A stretch of DNA of 64,000 nucleotides from Agapanthus africanus (Eukaryota > Streptophyta > Magnoliopsida > Asparagales > Amaryllidaceae): contig JASDDO010000001.1 of assembly GCA_030015575.1 (NCBI GenBank), forward strand, positions 513,231,772 through 513,295,771, in the 5' to 3' direction. The notes below the pieces were generated by a model. The model saw only the letters and a program-made list of their open reading frames with translations, was not told the origin of the DNA and did not search any database. The position numbers were made by a program, and so were the translations under genes. Positions 36,470 to 47,763 of the stretch are shown piece by piece. Each line of letters begins with the position of its first letter. The stretch's first letter is position 1.

Positions 36470-39400
36470 ATGGCCCGACCCTAGACTATGATTCAGTGAC
36501 CAAGTTAACCGAACTTTCTTAAAACACTGGCTTTTGGATTGTCTGAGTTGCATACCTCATTGCCACTCCTACTTTTACCCTTTTCTCCAGAACACCCCGT
36601 ATTACTACGAACATCCACTTCCATTGGATAAAACCATCGTATGGTTATATACGAACTCGAAGGAACTTGTTTCAGATTCGAGAATGGTTTCCGGTTCTGG
36701 AGAAAATGAATAGGACTATTCAGTTGTCTTTTCTTTTTACCTTCTCTCAGGTTGCGAGTGCTCCTTGGATAAGGACAGTACACCTATTACGCTAATTGGA
36801 TAGTCTTCTTCCAAACCATAGGCAAGTGCCAAACGGTAGGGAATGAAGAAAACCAATTAGCCTAACGATGGTGTACAGAAGGTAATAAGTTAAGACAAAT
36901 AAAGGGATTAGAAAGAGGGCAAAGTAAACTGCGACTGCTATTCACGACCAAACCAAGTATTTCATCGCCACTCCTACTTCACCTTTGTATTTCTCCAAGA
37001 CACTCTGTATCACTACGAAGATCTACAGTTATTTGGATACTCCATCGTATGGTTATATACGAACTCGAAAGGACTTGTTTCAGTTCGGGGATGGATTCTG
37101 GTTCAGGAGAAATATGAATAAGGTTTATTCAGTTGTCTTTTATCTTCACCTTCTCTCAGGTTACCCGTACTCCTAGGATTAGGAGAGTACACCCATTATG
37201 TTTATTGGACATTCTTCTTCTAAACCATAGGCTGGTGTCGAACGGTAGGGAAGGAAGAAAACCATTTTGCCTAAAGGGGTCTACAGAAGGTAATGACTAA
37301 AGACATATAAAGGGATTTAGAGAGATGTCAAAGAAATATACGGTTATAGTTGTGAATCTGATAATGGAAGAGGAATTACTAGGAATACCCGGATACCCCT
37401 TCGAAACGTTTACATATTTCAGTTTCACTGTGTATTGTTAAAAGAAAACTGATTTCCCAATTAGTCCTTGCTCCAGGGTATGTATTTACCAGGTTTGATT
37501 CTCACATCTGTATGGTTTTACTGATGATGAGTGGAAGTAAGTTATTGGAAATTGGGTGATCATCCTCATTATATAGGGATTCGTTGTAATTGGTGATATT
37601 TGAGGAAATCGCCTGGGTTGTTTGCCGGATGGAAATTTTTTTGTTTTGAATATCCGTTGTTATGCACCAATTTCAAATTGATATATCTGTACGTTTATTT
37701 TTATAAAGTGAGATATAACTTTTTGAAATTATGTCCATGACATTTACCTATATCAGTGGATGATTAGGTAAGGAGCATTGAACAGCGGTGTAATTCTTCT
37801 TAACCATAAGTATAGTTTTCAGCCTACGATACACAGGGAATGAGTTATTAGACTCAGGGGACTTATACAGAGTATTGTATGTTGTCCAGTGTCCATTAGG
37901 ACAGAGGGGTTGGTACTCGTACTATATTCTGTTTATTTGTGACTTCTCTAGTTCTTAGACATGTGTTTCATAGAAATGCAAGGTCCAAGTTTTGAGAAGT
38001 TATAGGTATAAATAAAGTAGAGAACCAGGCGTTGCAAGTATCAGGATTCTTCAAGATGATCGAAGATGTAGATACTTGTGTATGGTATTCAGTTGATAGT
38101 AATGATTATGAGAACTTGCTTCTCTTTCAGGTTGCTCATATCTGGATGTATTCCTAAGTTGAGTAATGCTGATCGGCCTCTCTCCATTTAATTGACATGA
38201 ACTGGAGACAGCTGCATGATTTGAATCTGGTTCCAATTAAATCAGTGCCTCTGTTTCTATATTGGATTTAGAATAGTTCATATCTTAACAATGTTAAAGT
38301 ACGGGGAGTTGTCCGGCTTATGCTTAAAAACAGACTTTGGATAACTCAAGGCACGTTTCTGTAATGGTTGTTTGTGGGTTGACCCGGGCTATGACGAGGG
38401 TTGAGTTTCTACCATCTGGAAGATCAATAATGATATTGTTCTTGACTCGCCACAGTTTTGATAAAAATGGATTTTTTCAGAAAACAGTAGTGGGAGTATG
38501 GTAGAACTGGAAGTGATTCTAGAACCGCAAACGATTACTGAAAATTTGATAAGAACCTAAAGATTCAATCAGGTTTGACATTCCATTGGCCACTCCGCAG
38601 ATATGGTGGGTAACCTCAGGCACCCGAGAGGTACTCCGGTAGACTCAAGGACGGTGACAGGGAGGTTCTTGTTTACCCAGACTTGCCATTGCCGTTGTTT
38701 TAGACTGTGAGACCTGGTAGGAGGATGAGTATAGCGTCGTTCTAAACTAGCTTTAGAAGTGTATGTGTATATGACTCTGCCAGAGGGTTGTCATAGTCAG
38801 TGGGAGCAGCGGAAGCATAGTGGACAAGTAACTTATGTCTATTTATGGACTAAAGCGGATATAGCGGAGAAAGATCATCTATTTCTTATGTGACAGTCAT
38901 AGGTTTGACTTCATCAAAATAGCGGATGGATCTGTTAAGATGGTAGTAGAGTGTGATGTCCTGGTATATGGATGACATACACAGAGTAGGAAGTGAAATT
39001 CCTATACTACGGTTGGTTATACTTTGGTTATCACATAGTGGTTTCTCCATAAAGGATATGGATATTATATCAGATATTCTGGTTACTAGATCTATGGTTT
39101 TAGATCTAGATTTGGGTAGTTTCCCAATCTGGGTACTTAGACAGCATTCTAAAGGTGTTTTAGAATGGACGACTCTTGGCACGGTAGTGTACCTGCAGGT
39201 GATGGAGTCACCCTCTCTAAAGGTATCTGACAGACTAAAGGGGAAAGGGATGTGCATGATTGGCAGATCACTTGCTTAGGCAATTGAGTCAATCATGAGA
39301 TGTCAAGTACCACACCAGACGTTGTTTTTGCACTAGATGCAATAAGTTGATATTAATTCTATCTTGGAGAAACGTTCGGAAGAACTTTTAGAACATAAGT

Positions 39401-39885
39401 GGATGTTCTAGGGATATGATAACAACAGCCTCTTTCGGGAGACAGTTATCATTCCAGGCATCCAAGGTGACCTGGATGACAGAGTGGCTGTCAGAGTTAT
39501 AGTTTTGCCTCTGACGAGGGGCAGTAGTTTGGATAGGTGATCCAAGCGGACACTGAGGGAGGAATGACACAGTATGCTGATTAAGTTAAGTTGACGATAC
39601 AGTCTAAGAAGTTTGGATTTGGAGTTCATTTATGAGCTAGGTCCCATCAGATATCCAGACATATTCTAAGACAGGTATTGCTCATTTCGGGAGATGGCTT
39701 TCTCGGCGAACTTGAGATAAAGAGAGACATAGAAATAAACATCATGGCGGATCCACTCACTGAGGCTATTCCTCGAACGCAATAGTTTCGCAAACGGGCT
39801 TTGTGAGACTGATTAGTAGAGCAGTTGGGTGTTCGGTATCACACGGGCTGTGAGTATGCGACATCGCAATAATTAGCCTTGAGTG
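36470..39885 (+). pseudogene. F pol remnant, highly decayed copia polyprotein
   Basis: The position of the A/B start codon keeps an ATG (36,470-36,472) but reads into a stop after four codons. A direct tandem duplication with a period near 0.4 kb follows (about 36,580-37,310; both copies carry CGTATGGTTATATACGAACT), as in G. Recognisable pol landmarks are the integrase-to-RT link near 38,305 (GTTGTCCGGCTTATGCTT), the connector near 38,450-38,560, and the RT catalytic area in an open stretch at 38,953-39,279 with WYMDDIHRVG in place of the family LYVDDILLIG. The reading frame is otherwise closed by many stops. Confidence 0.75.
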
Positions 39886-39897
39886 CAAGTGGGAGAT
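39886..39897 (+). promoter_or_regulatory. F polypurine tract
   Basis: CAAGTGGGAGAT directly before the 3' LTR, identical to the tracts of A, B and G. Confidence 0.88.
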
Positions 39898-41909
39898 TGT
39901 TGGATACCTCAGAGTCAATTATTGGATCACAGGCACGTGATTGCAATGATTGAGGGAGGACCTATGCCGGTAGGACAGTCTTACTTGAAATGATAGTATG
40001 CTATCTAGTTTATCTTTATCATCGTGTACAGCTTTAGGTGACCTTACAGATCACTATTACACATTGATAGAGCCCTTAGGATTCTTGCTTGACTACCAGC
40101 AGTATGATGGCGATCATATACGTGGGAGATGGGGTCTATAAGCACATCCTTACAAGGTCCCTAGTCGTGAGAGTTTCGAGACTGGGCATCGATACTCCAT
40201 TAGTAGACTAGTGTATACAGTCGAGATCCCGACGAGGGGCGGTGGCCGGTCTCACAAGCCATTAGTGTCAGTTGGATCACCTAAGATGTATACAGGTGCT
40301 CATTGGGTTATGAGTACACCGGACAGGAATCGCCGGGAACATGCTAGTTGGTATTATACTTGACGTCAGATAGCAGTTCCCTGGTGACATGTGTACAGGT
40401 TAGTTCATCGACCTAAGATCGTCATTTATCTCGTGTGAGTTCCCACTGTGCTTTGATTACTACCCTACCACGGCTCAAAGGAGTCGTGCAAACAGGTTTT
40501 AGTTGGGTACAGTCCCGAGCCACATGGAAGCAGTGAGCGGATTGGCAGGGGTTTCATCTCTCTTGGTATTGGGGGTGAGATTGCGCTGTGTCTAGGAGAG
40601 CCATTACACGAAGTCCTTGGCCAAGGCAGGAGATTTACTGGTAGGTGCAGTAGTATCTCAGGATGTTCTGGGCTACACTCCAAAACGACTTGTACCGCTT
40701 TTGGGGGTTTGACTTTTACCAACCCCCTAGGCCCGACATATGATGCTCATAGACGAACGGACCGGACTGTACGGATATTGTCACTGACAGGCTCAGTAGG
40801 GTGTCAGGATGAGTTCGCTCATCGACCTCCCTTTTGGTCAATACCTGGTATCCCGTTACGTACATCTAGTATCACTGATATGCTAGTGGTTAAATCCACA
40901 GCCAAAATATTGATGAGACTTTAGAGTCTCCCACAGACAGTTTTCAAGTTTCGGGCGAAACGTTGTAGAGGCCGTATGATATATGGCTGGGTTCGATCAT
41001 ATACGTGCAGTAGTGCACGGATCATGATCGGACGGATCATATTAGTGGGCTTTGGTGTAAGCCGGATCCTAGTATTAGATTTATTGGATTGCATTAGTCT
41101 CATCGCATTCACATTCAGTCGGAATACGGATGCAGGTATGTATATACAGGTGAGAGGTATCCTTGTGATCCGTCACGAGTTTACTTTAGATGTTGCCGTA
41201 TCTTTTTGTTGTTATAAACATTTGGGTTAATGTTTACAAATGGAAATTATGAGCTAGAAATCATGATTAGGAGCATTAATTGTGACACATGCACAAATGG
41301 TTACTCATGGTCTCTTTCTTTGTGCATGTATCATATATTGTGATTGATATGATAAGAAGAGAGAGGGAGGGTTGCCATAAGATGAGTTTTGGTCTTGTAT
41401 TTTTCATAACAGTCTCTCATTTTTATCAACTCAACACAAAAGAAAAAGAACCTCCTCTTCTTCTTCTTCCTCTAGCTCACAATCTCCATTAATGGCATCA
41501 TCTCTAACCTCCATCCATACACTCTCATGTGATGAGAATCAATGGATGCTTGAGAAAAAGTTATCACACACTTTCTCTACATCGCCTTAGACATGTCGGC
41601 TAGCGAACTTCGTGCCCGAGTTGCTTCGGATGAAGCGGGAGCCCGTAAAAAGACTCGAAGATGTGGTGCCCTTTCCGACGAGGCGATCGAGACCGGAGAT
41701 GCCGCGAGGAGCTTGGGATGGTGGCCAAGACCGAAGGACACGGATCGATTGATATAGCTTTTCCAACCCTTCTCTTGTTAGCTAGTTGTAGGTTAATGGT
41801 TCGATCCGGATTTAAAGTATACAATAGCGTCGGTTTCAAGTTTTGAAAACAATATCGTTTCCGCATTTTGGCCTCGGACAGACGGCCTGGGCGCTACCGT
41901 AGACTTACA
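39898..41909 (+). repeat. F 3' LTR
   Basis: 2,012 bp, TGTTGGATACCTC...AGACTTACA. It lacks part of the ATAGTGCCCT word near its start compared with the 5' LTR. Confidence 0.93.
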
Positions 41910-42855
41910 ATAATAAAATAAGAAATGGCACAAAATCATTACTTACACATATGTAAAAGTGCCGATTTAACCCTCATTTTAGAGATACAATACAAGCCCA
42001 GCTGTCTCTTAAACTTGGTGAAGGTGGGCAGATAGCATCTGTTGGCACATGGGCTTTTGATCAAGCCGCGGTGAGAAAAGCTCTTTCATATTTCATTATT
42101 ATTGATGAGCTTCCTTTTAAATTGGTGGATGGTATAGAGTTCAAGCACTTTATGTCCATTGCTTTCCCGTCATTTTTTATTCCATCTCATTTCACAATTC
42201 AAAGAGTTATCCTTGAGATATATTCGGAAGAGAGAAACAAATTAAAATTAATGCTATGAGACCAGAGGGTGTGTCTCACCACATATACATGGTCGTCAAT
42301 CCAACGCATTAATTATATGTGTCTTATGGCACATTGGATTGACGATAATTGTATCTTAAGAAAAATGATATTAAATTTTTGCCCTATTGATAGTCATAGG
42401 TGTGAAGATCTTGGTAGGACGGTTGAGAAGTGTTTACTAGATTGGGGTATTGAAAATTTCTTCACCATTACCGTCGATAATGCCAGTTCAAATGATGTGA
42501 TGGTTAATTATTTAGAAAAAAAGATTACTAATTGGGGTGGTTGCTTGATTAGTAGGAAATTTCTTCATATGCGTTCTATTGTACACATTCTCAATTTAAT
42601 TGTTATCGATGGCATTAAGGAGTCGGGAAAATCGGTACCTCGTATTCATGGGGCCATGCAATATGTTAAGCAATCTCCTATGAGATTTAAAAATTTCAAA
42701 CAATGTGTAGAAATTGAAAAATTGAAGTACGAAAAAGAATTAGTTTTGGATGTTTGCACTCGATGGAATCAACGTCCTTAATGTTAAATGCCGCCCAACA
42801 ATATGAAAATGTTGTTGATACGTTTTCTACTTAAGATCGTTTTTATATTAGTGAA
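41910..42855 (+). pseudogene. hAT transposase fragment 2: end of BED finger, linker and catalytic core
   Basis: The frame continues from fragment 1: NGTKSLLTH, a stop (TAA, 41,954-41,956), then GEGGQIASVGTWAFDQAAVR, KALSYFIIIDELPF and FKHFM, typical of plant BED-type hAT transposases (RICESLEEPER/DAYSLEEPER-like proteins). A second stop (TGA, 42,257-42,259) precedes CLTTYTWSSIQRINYMCL; hAT proteins usually have an aspartate where the Y codon at 42,284-42,286 stands, a probable catalytic position. TVDNASSNDVMV and DVCTRWN follow, then a 1-base frameshift near 42,769 and another stop (42,832-42,834). GTGAA at 42,851-42,855 is the duplicated target of D. The transposase is dead. Confidence 0.88.
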
Positions 42856-42906
42856 TGTTCAGTTGATAAAACGGCACATTTGTATTACATTTTTCCTACC
42901 ATTTTC
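42856..42906 (+). repeat. D 5' LTR, first part
   Basis: First 51 bp of the LTR; the last five bases TTTTC (42,902-42,906) are the duplicated target of B. The uninterrupted version is at 58,422-58,472. Confidence 0.95.
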
Positions 42907-45093
42907 TGTTAGTTATGTATATGCCCTAGAGGCCATTGTTGTACATATGATGTATATTATAATGGATGCTTGGATATATATAGAGATGACTTTCTTGCTC
43001 GTCATGATAGTATGCTATTTGGTTTCACTTTATCTTAACATGTTGACTTGTATTGATTTACTGTTTTACTCTCACATGTTGATAAAGCCCTTAGGATCTG
43101 TACTCGACTACTGGGACTATGATGAGATCATACTAGTGGGGCCACGGTAGTCGATGAGTACATCCTATAACTGTTCCTAGTCGAGGGTATATCGAGACAG
43201 GGCATCGATACACCAGAGTAGACTAGCGTATACGCATCTTGACCCATATGATAGGCGATGGATGATCCCATATCCATCGGTGTTTGACATCAGAGATGGT
43301 GTACGGGTGCTCAGTGGAGACTGGGTACACTGGACGGACTCGCCGAGAACTCCCAGATGGTGATATACCACACGTCAGATGGCAGTTCTCCGGTGACACT
43401 GGTACAGGGTAGTCTATAGACCTGAGATCGTCATGGAGTCTTGTGTGATTCCCACTGTGCTTTGATTTCCACCTTACCACGTCCAAGAGGGCGTGCAAAA
43501 CGGTGGCTTTTGGGTACAGTCCCGAATCACATGGAGGCAATGAACGATAGGAGGGGATTCGTCTCTCCCGGTATAGGGAGTTGATGTTGTGCTGTGTTCG
43601 ATTGGCTATAACTGGAAGTCCCTGGCCAGGGCTGATATAGAGATTTACTGGTAAGTGTTACTAGTAGTTTCTCGACCCGTTATGAGCCACACATCGACAC
43701 GACTTATCGGTTACTGGGGTCTGACGTATACCACCCCTAAACTTGATATGCGACATATCAGACGAACAGACCGGACTGTACGGGAGTGTTACTGATTAGA
43801 TTCACAGGAGAACGCACGTGCTAGCTTGTTGATCTTCTGATCGCTCAATACCTGGGTGGCTGTTACGTTTAGCTGACCGCTTGCAGCTTGTGGGTGTTTG
43901 ATATGATCATCACCTGCTACCGGCGTATTGACGATTCTTTAGAGTCCTACACAGAGGTTTCTTGGCTCAGACGAAACGGAGTAGAGGCACATATGTGATA
44001 TGTGTAGGACCGAGAATAATGCGATATGGGATACCGTATTATATTCTCGCGATATTTAGAAATGAACCGGGTCATCGGATCAAGTGTTGATTCGATGAAT
44101 CTGTACATGATATATTAGTCGGTAATATTCGATACAGCCGGATCGTCGGATCAAGTGTTAATTCGATGATTTAATGTATAATAATATATATGATATATTA
44201 TTACATTATCTAATATTGGCTCGCTTTATTATTTCATTTTCTCACTGGATGATACATTGATATATATGCGATATATGTTAATTGTATTATTTTCTTTTGT
44301 TGCAAATATATAATATATATGTGATATATATTATTGTGACATGATATGATTAATTGTTAAACATGTTTAAGGATGATTAATTGAGGTTAGGGTTTGATTA
44401 GGGTTAGTTACTTCATGCACCTTCTAGAAGCTTTTTCTTTTGTCATTGTTAAGATATTTTTGGATGACACATTCTTTAACCCAACCAAACCCTAACTCTA
44501 ATTTATTCTCTACACAATCCTAGCCACTCATCCTTAACCATGGTTTATATATCAATCATATACACTTCTTTCTATTCATCACAAAAGGATTAATCTTATT
44601 ATTAATTTTCTATTATCATCCTCTTCTCTCTTGAAAAAGCTTACTTGATTTTATTTATGTGATGAATAAATATGAGAAAATGATTTAAAAAGAAAGCAAA
44701 AATACCACTCTCCCATCCTCATCTCATCTAGCCATGAGATTAGTGTGTTCATCTCTTTAGAGTGAGAAAGCTTGAGTCTTTGCAACTTCGACGTAGATCA
44801 TCGAAGATTTGGAACACTTCAAGCTAGCATGGATCGTTCGAGTCGTGGAGCCTCTCATGAGTCCGGGAGATCATGGATCGCGGCAAAAGGACTTCTACTC
44901 GGAGCTTGTGAAGCGAAGGAGCGGACTACAAAGGTTGTAATCCCTCACACTTAGATAAAAGTTATCATCTTGCATATTAAACCCTAATAATCTAGCAAAG
45001 ATCCCGGCTTTGGGTTGTTCGGCACGTCTAAAATTTTATCCGGGCATGTTTGATGCCTTATGAACCCTCACAAGAGTGCCTAGGAACCTTTCA
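42907..45093 (+). repeat. B 5' LTR
   Basis: 2,187 bp, TGTTAGTTAT...GAACCTTTCA. Confidence 0.97.
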
Positions 45094-45094
45094 G

Positions 45095-45106
45095 TGGTAT
45101 CAGAGC
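45095..45106 (+). promoter_or_regulatory. B primer-binding site, initiator tRNA-Met
   Basis: TGGTATCAGAGC, one base after the LTR. Confidence 0.97.
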
Positions 45107-47763
45107 CTAGCTAGAGCATTAGGCGATGTGTTTACGAAGTTAAAACTCCTATCGAACCCGAACCGACGGAAAAAGCCCCCTCTCTGGAAATTTTTCAAAA
45201 TTTGGGATTTTTCTGAATTATAAATATGTAAAAAAATCAGCAGGGAATTCTAAGAATTACCATGAAACACGGGCCCACAATTCCTCAAAACGGCGGCGGA
45301 ACCGCCGCGCAAGCAAGCTTGCGCGGCGGTTCCGCGGCGGATTTGTGGGATTGTGACACGTGGCTTCATGGTAATATCCATAGGTGCTTGTTGATGCTTC
45401 TGGATATTTTTAAAAGTGATTCCAGTGTTGTTTAAATCTGGGGTTTATTTTGTAATCGTAGATTCGATCGGAACATTTAAATTCGTATTTCTTTCCGGAT
45501 ATTTAGAAACAGTTAAACTAGTTGAACGGATATCATTAACCCACTTTATCCCGGCACGGAAAACTTTCAAGCGTTGAATTTTTATCGGGTTTAAATCTTT
45601 CGGAAAAATTGTACAAGTTAAGCGGTGGACCCTCTAGAAGACAACAAACCTTAACTAGATTATGTGACCGTCTTGAACTTCCTTTTGAACCTTCGGGTTT
45701 GGGGCAGTACGGCATGCCACATGTGAGGCGTTGGCTTGACCCTTCTACGGCTGGATCACCGGTACTGTGACATATTCTGGGATTATTTGAACTCCACTCA
45801 AGTGTTGAGCACTTTGGGAAATTTTGGGTATTTGATTATCTGTTCGGAAAGTTTAATACTGTCTATTTATCTGGAATGTGATACAATATGTGGAATTCAT
45901 AGAGTTAGGCATGAAATGCGAAGTATGTGATATTTCGGATTTACGATGTCTAAAGTGATTGTGGATTCCAAATGTTGTAGTTTTACACTTTCTTTTCTGT
46001 GACCGTAAGTGTAATATGTGATATCGCCGGTTTCGTTGCTATATGTCAACGACAATTGGGATGCGCATATTTACTTACGTTGATGATATGAGATATTATG
46101 TGTTGCTGTGATATGTTATATTGGATCGTTCCGTTCAGAATAGCCCGGGGGTTTTATGTGAGATGAGGGTTTTTATTTTCATTCATGTAAAATTCATTTG
46201 TAATATAATATTCTTTTATTTGGGGCACTTCCAGGTTGTGGTTGCTGTCACCAGTGTATATTATTTACTTTTCCGCATTAGGTAGACCCAAGGAGGGGAG
46301 CACAAGTAACCGGGTTCTAGGGTCCAGTGGGAGGCCATCTCGAGGAGTCGAGACCGGGTCTCCTAACCCTAGAATTGGCAGTGTTACTTGCCGCTCTCGT
46401 AGGGGTCTTGGGATGTGGGTTTGGCTATTCGTCGCGACCGTGGAATCCGTGTTTTATACAGGCTCGTATTGAAAACACGGACGTCCTAGTATATCCAATA
46501 TTTCATATATGTTCTTCTGCTGCAATGTTCTGTGATGAGATTATATTACTGCCTGAGACGAATGCTTATACTATATATATATGCTGATATATAAATATTA
46601 CTGCTTTCGTTTCTTCTGTGATGCTTAGGAAGCATAAGCTGATGGGATTTTTATTAATAAGATTAATAAAAAGAAAAGAAACCTAAAGATGTTGTAGAAT
46701 TAAAAACTTTATAAAAAGGGTAGCTACAGTTTTGCTTTGCACAGTGATATATATGATATATCCTGCACCTTATTCGATGGGGAAAGAGCCGACGATCCCT
46801 TCACCGGGAGTGACCTCTTTAGCAAAACTTGCAGATGCTACAAAACTCGGTTTGTCTTTTGATTGCTTTTAGAGTTTTGCTTTGCACAACGGTATATATG
46901 ATATATCCTGCACCTTATTCGATGAGGAAAGGGCCGACGATCCCTTCACCGGGAGTGACCCCCTTAGCGAAACTAAGAAAAGCCTCAAAAACACTCCTTT
47001 TCACAAAAATTACTCGATTCCACGACGATATCAAGTTCATTACGCTCATGGTTTTTCTGAAAAAACCTGCGTAGCCCTCCGTCATTTCAGATAGATATTA
47101 TTTAGTATTCGTGCTATGTTTATTGACTTAGTCAAGGCATAGTGTACGGTAGCTAAGTAGTGTTTATCTGCTAAAACATGAGATGTGATTGGATTAGGGT
47201 ATTCGCACGGCCTTGTTGACTCAGTCAAGGGTCGTATGGGTGGGTTTAATTCAATCAAGAAATGTACGGGTTGAACTTGACTTGCGATTTATGGTTTGTT
47301 GACTTAGTCAAGGTCATAGATCGCTAGGGGCAAAATATTATCGGGAATTTCAAGTGTTGAAATTTGCAATGAGATTGCATACCTCCTATGAGATAGTTGG
47401 ATCCCGATACCCACAGCGAGTAAGTGTTACTCCTGGGAGAGTTTTACACAGGATAATTAGCCGATCAAGTAGGTGTCTAGAAAAGTGTTAACGGGGTTAC
47501 GCCTCTGGGAAAACGAGGTTTACTTTAATTAGGTCCGTGCGAAAGCACGGGGAACCTCCCTCAAAGTACCGACACTGATCTGGCTTAAGATTGACGAAAT
47601 TGTAGGGTGTAATTAGTCCCAGCTAATCTTACCTTTTAGGGTTTTAAGGTAGATTTGATAAAAACAGTGAGAGACATCCTGATTAGATAAGATAATGACC
47701 AATCTAATCTTGCAAGAGCATACGCTAAAGTGTTTTTCTTCTCTCTCTCTCCAGGTAGCGACC
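45107..47763 (+). other. B leader, 2.6 kb, no gag visible
   Basis: Landmarks in order: the GC hairpin (45,291-45,340); a GTAACCGGGTTCTAGGG/GTAGGGGTCTTGGG block (46,300-46,420); two copies of a 100-bp block (46,728-46,830 and 46,873-46,974) with CTTCACCGGGAGTGACC; three TTGAC-N3-GTCAA dyads (47,123-47,135; 47,216-47,228; 47,299-47,311); and a pyrimidine tract ending in CAG (47,732-47,754) ten bases before the pol ATG. Open frames of 60-86 codons (for example 46,327-46,587) have no recognisable motif. The length is conserved with A, and the order with F and G. Confidence 0.85.
45291..45340 (+). repeat. GC-rich double palindrome, copy 4 (B leader), long hairpin
   Basis: CGGCGGCGGAACCGCCGCGC (45,291-45,310), AAGCAAGCTT, then GCGCGGCGGTTCCGCGGCGG (45,321-45,340). 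The two boxes are near-perfect reverse complements; with the inner AAG/CTT they can form a stem of about 23 bp around a CAAG loop. Confidence 0.95.

Larger units (their letters stand above)
11848..41909 (+). mobile_element. F: decayed copia-type LTR retrotransposon, split by G and A
   Basis: Plus-strand element of about 9.8 kb once G and A are removed. The 5' LTR is 11,848-12,939 plus 22,885-23,822 (about 2,030 bp), the primer site is 23,823 onward, the internal region is about 5.74 kb, the polypurine tract is 39,886-39,897, and the 3' LTR is 39,898-41,909 (2,012 bp). Flanking 5-mers are GTAAT (11,843-11,847) and ATAAT (41,910-41,914), one transition apart. It sits in the BED-finger coding region of the hAT, and the hAT frame resumes correctly after it. 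No intact open frame survives. The internal length is nearly the same as in G (5,734 bp), and the LTR is related to those of A and B. Confidence 0.9.

Noticed and set aside
42907-43150. Hydrophobic open frame at the head of Angela-like LTRs (also in H1, H3, A and the B 3' LTR), looking like a small membrane protein
   Set aside because: It stays open only because the LTRs are related; codon positions do not look protected and no start is conserved. I treat it as chance.
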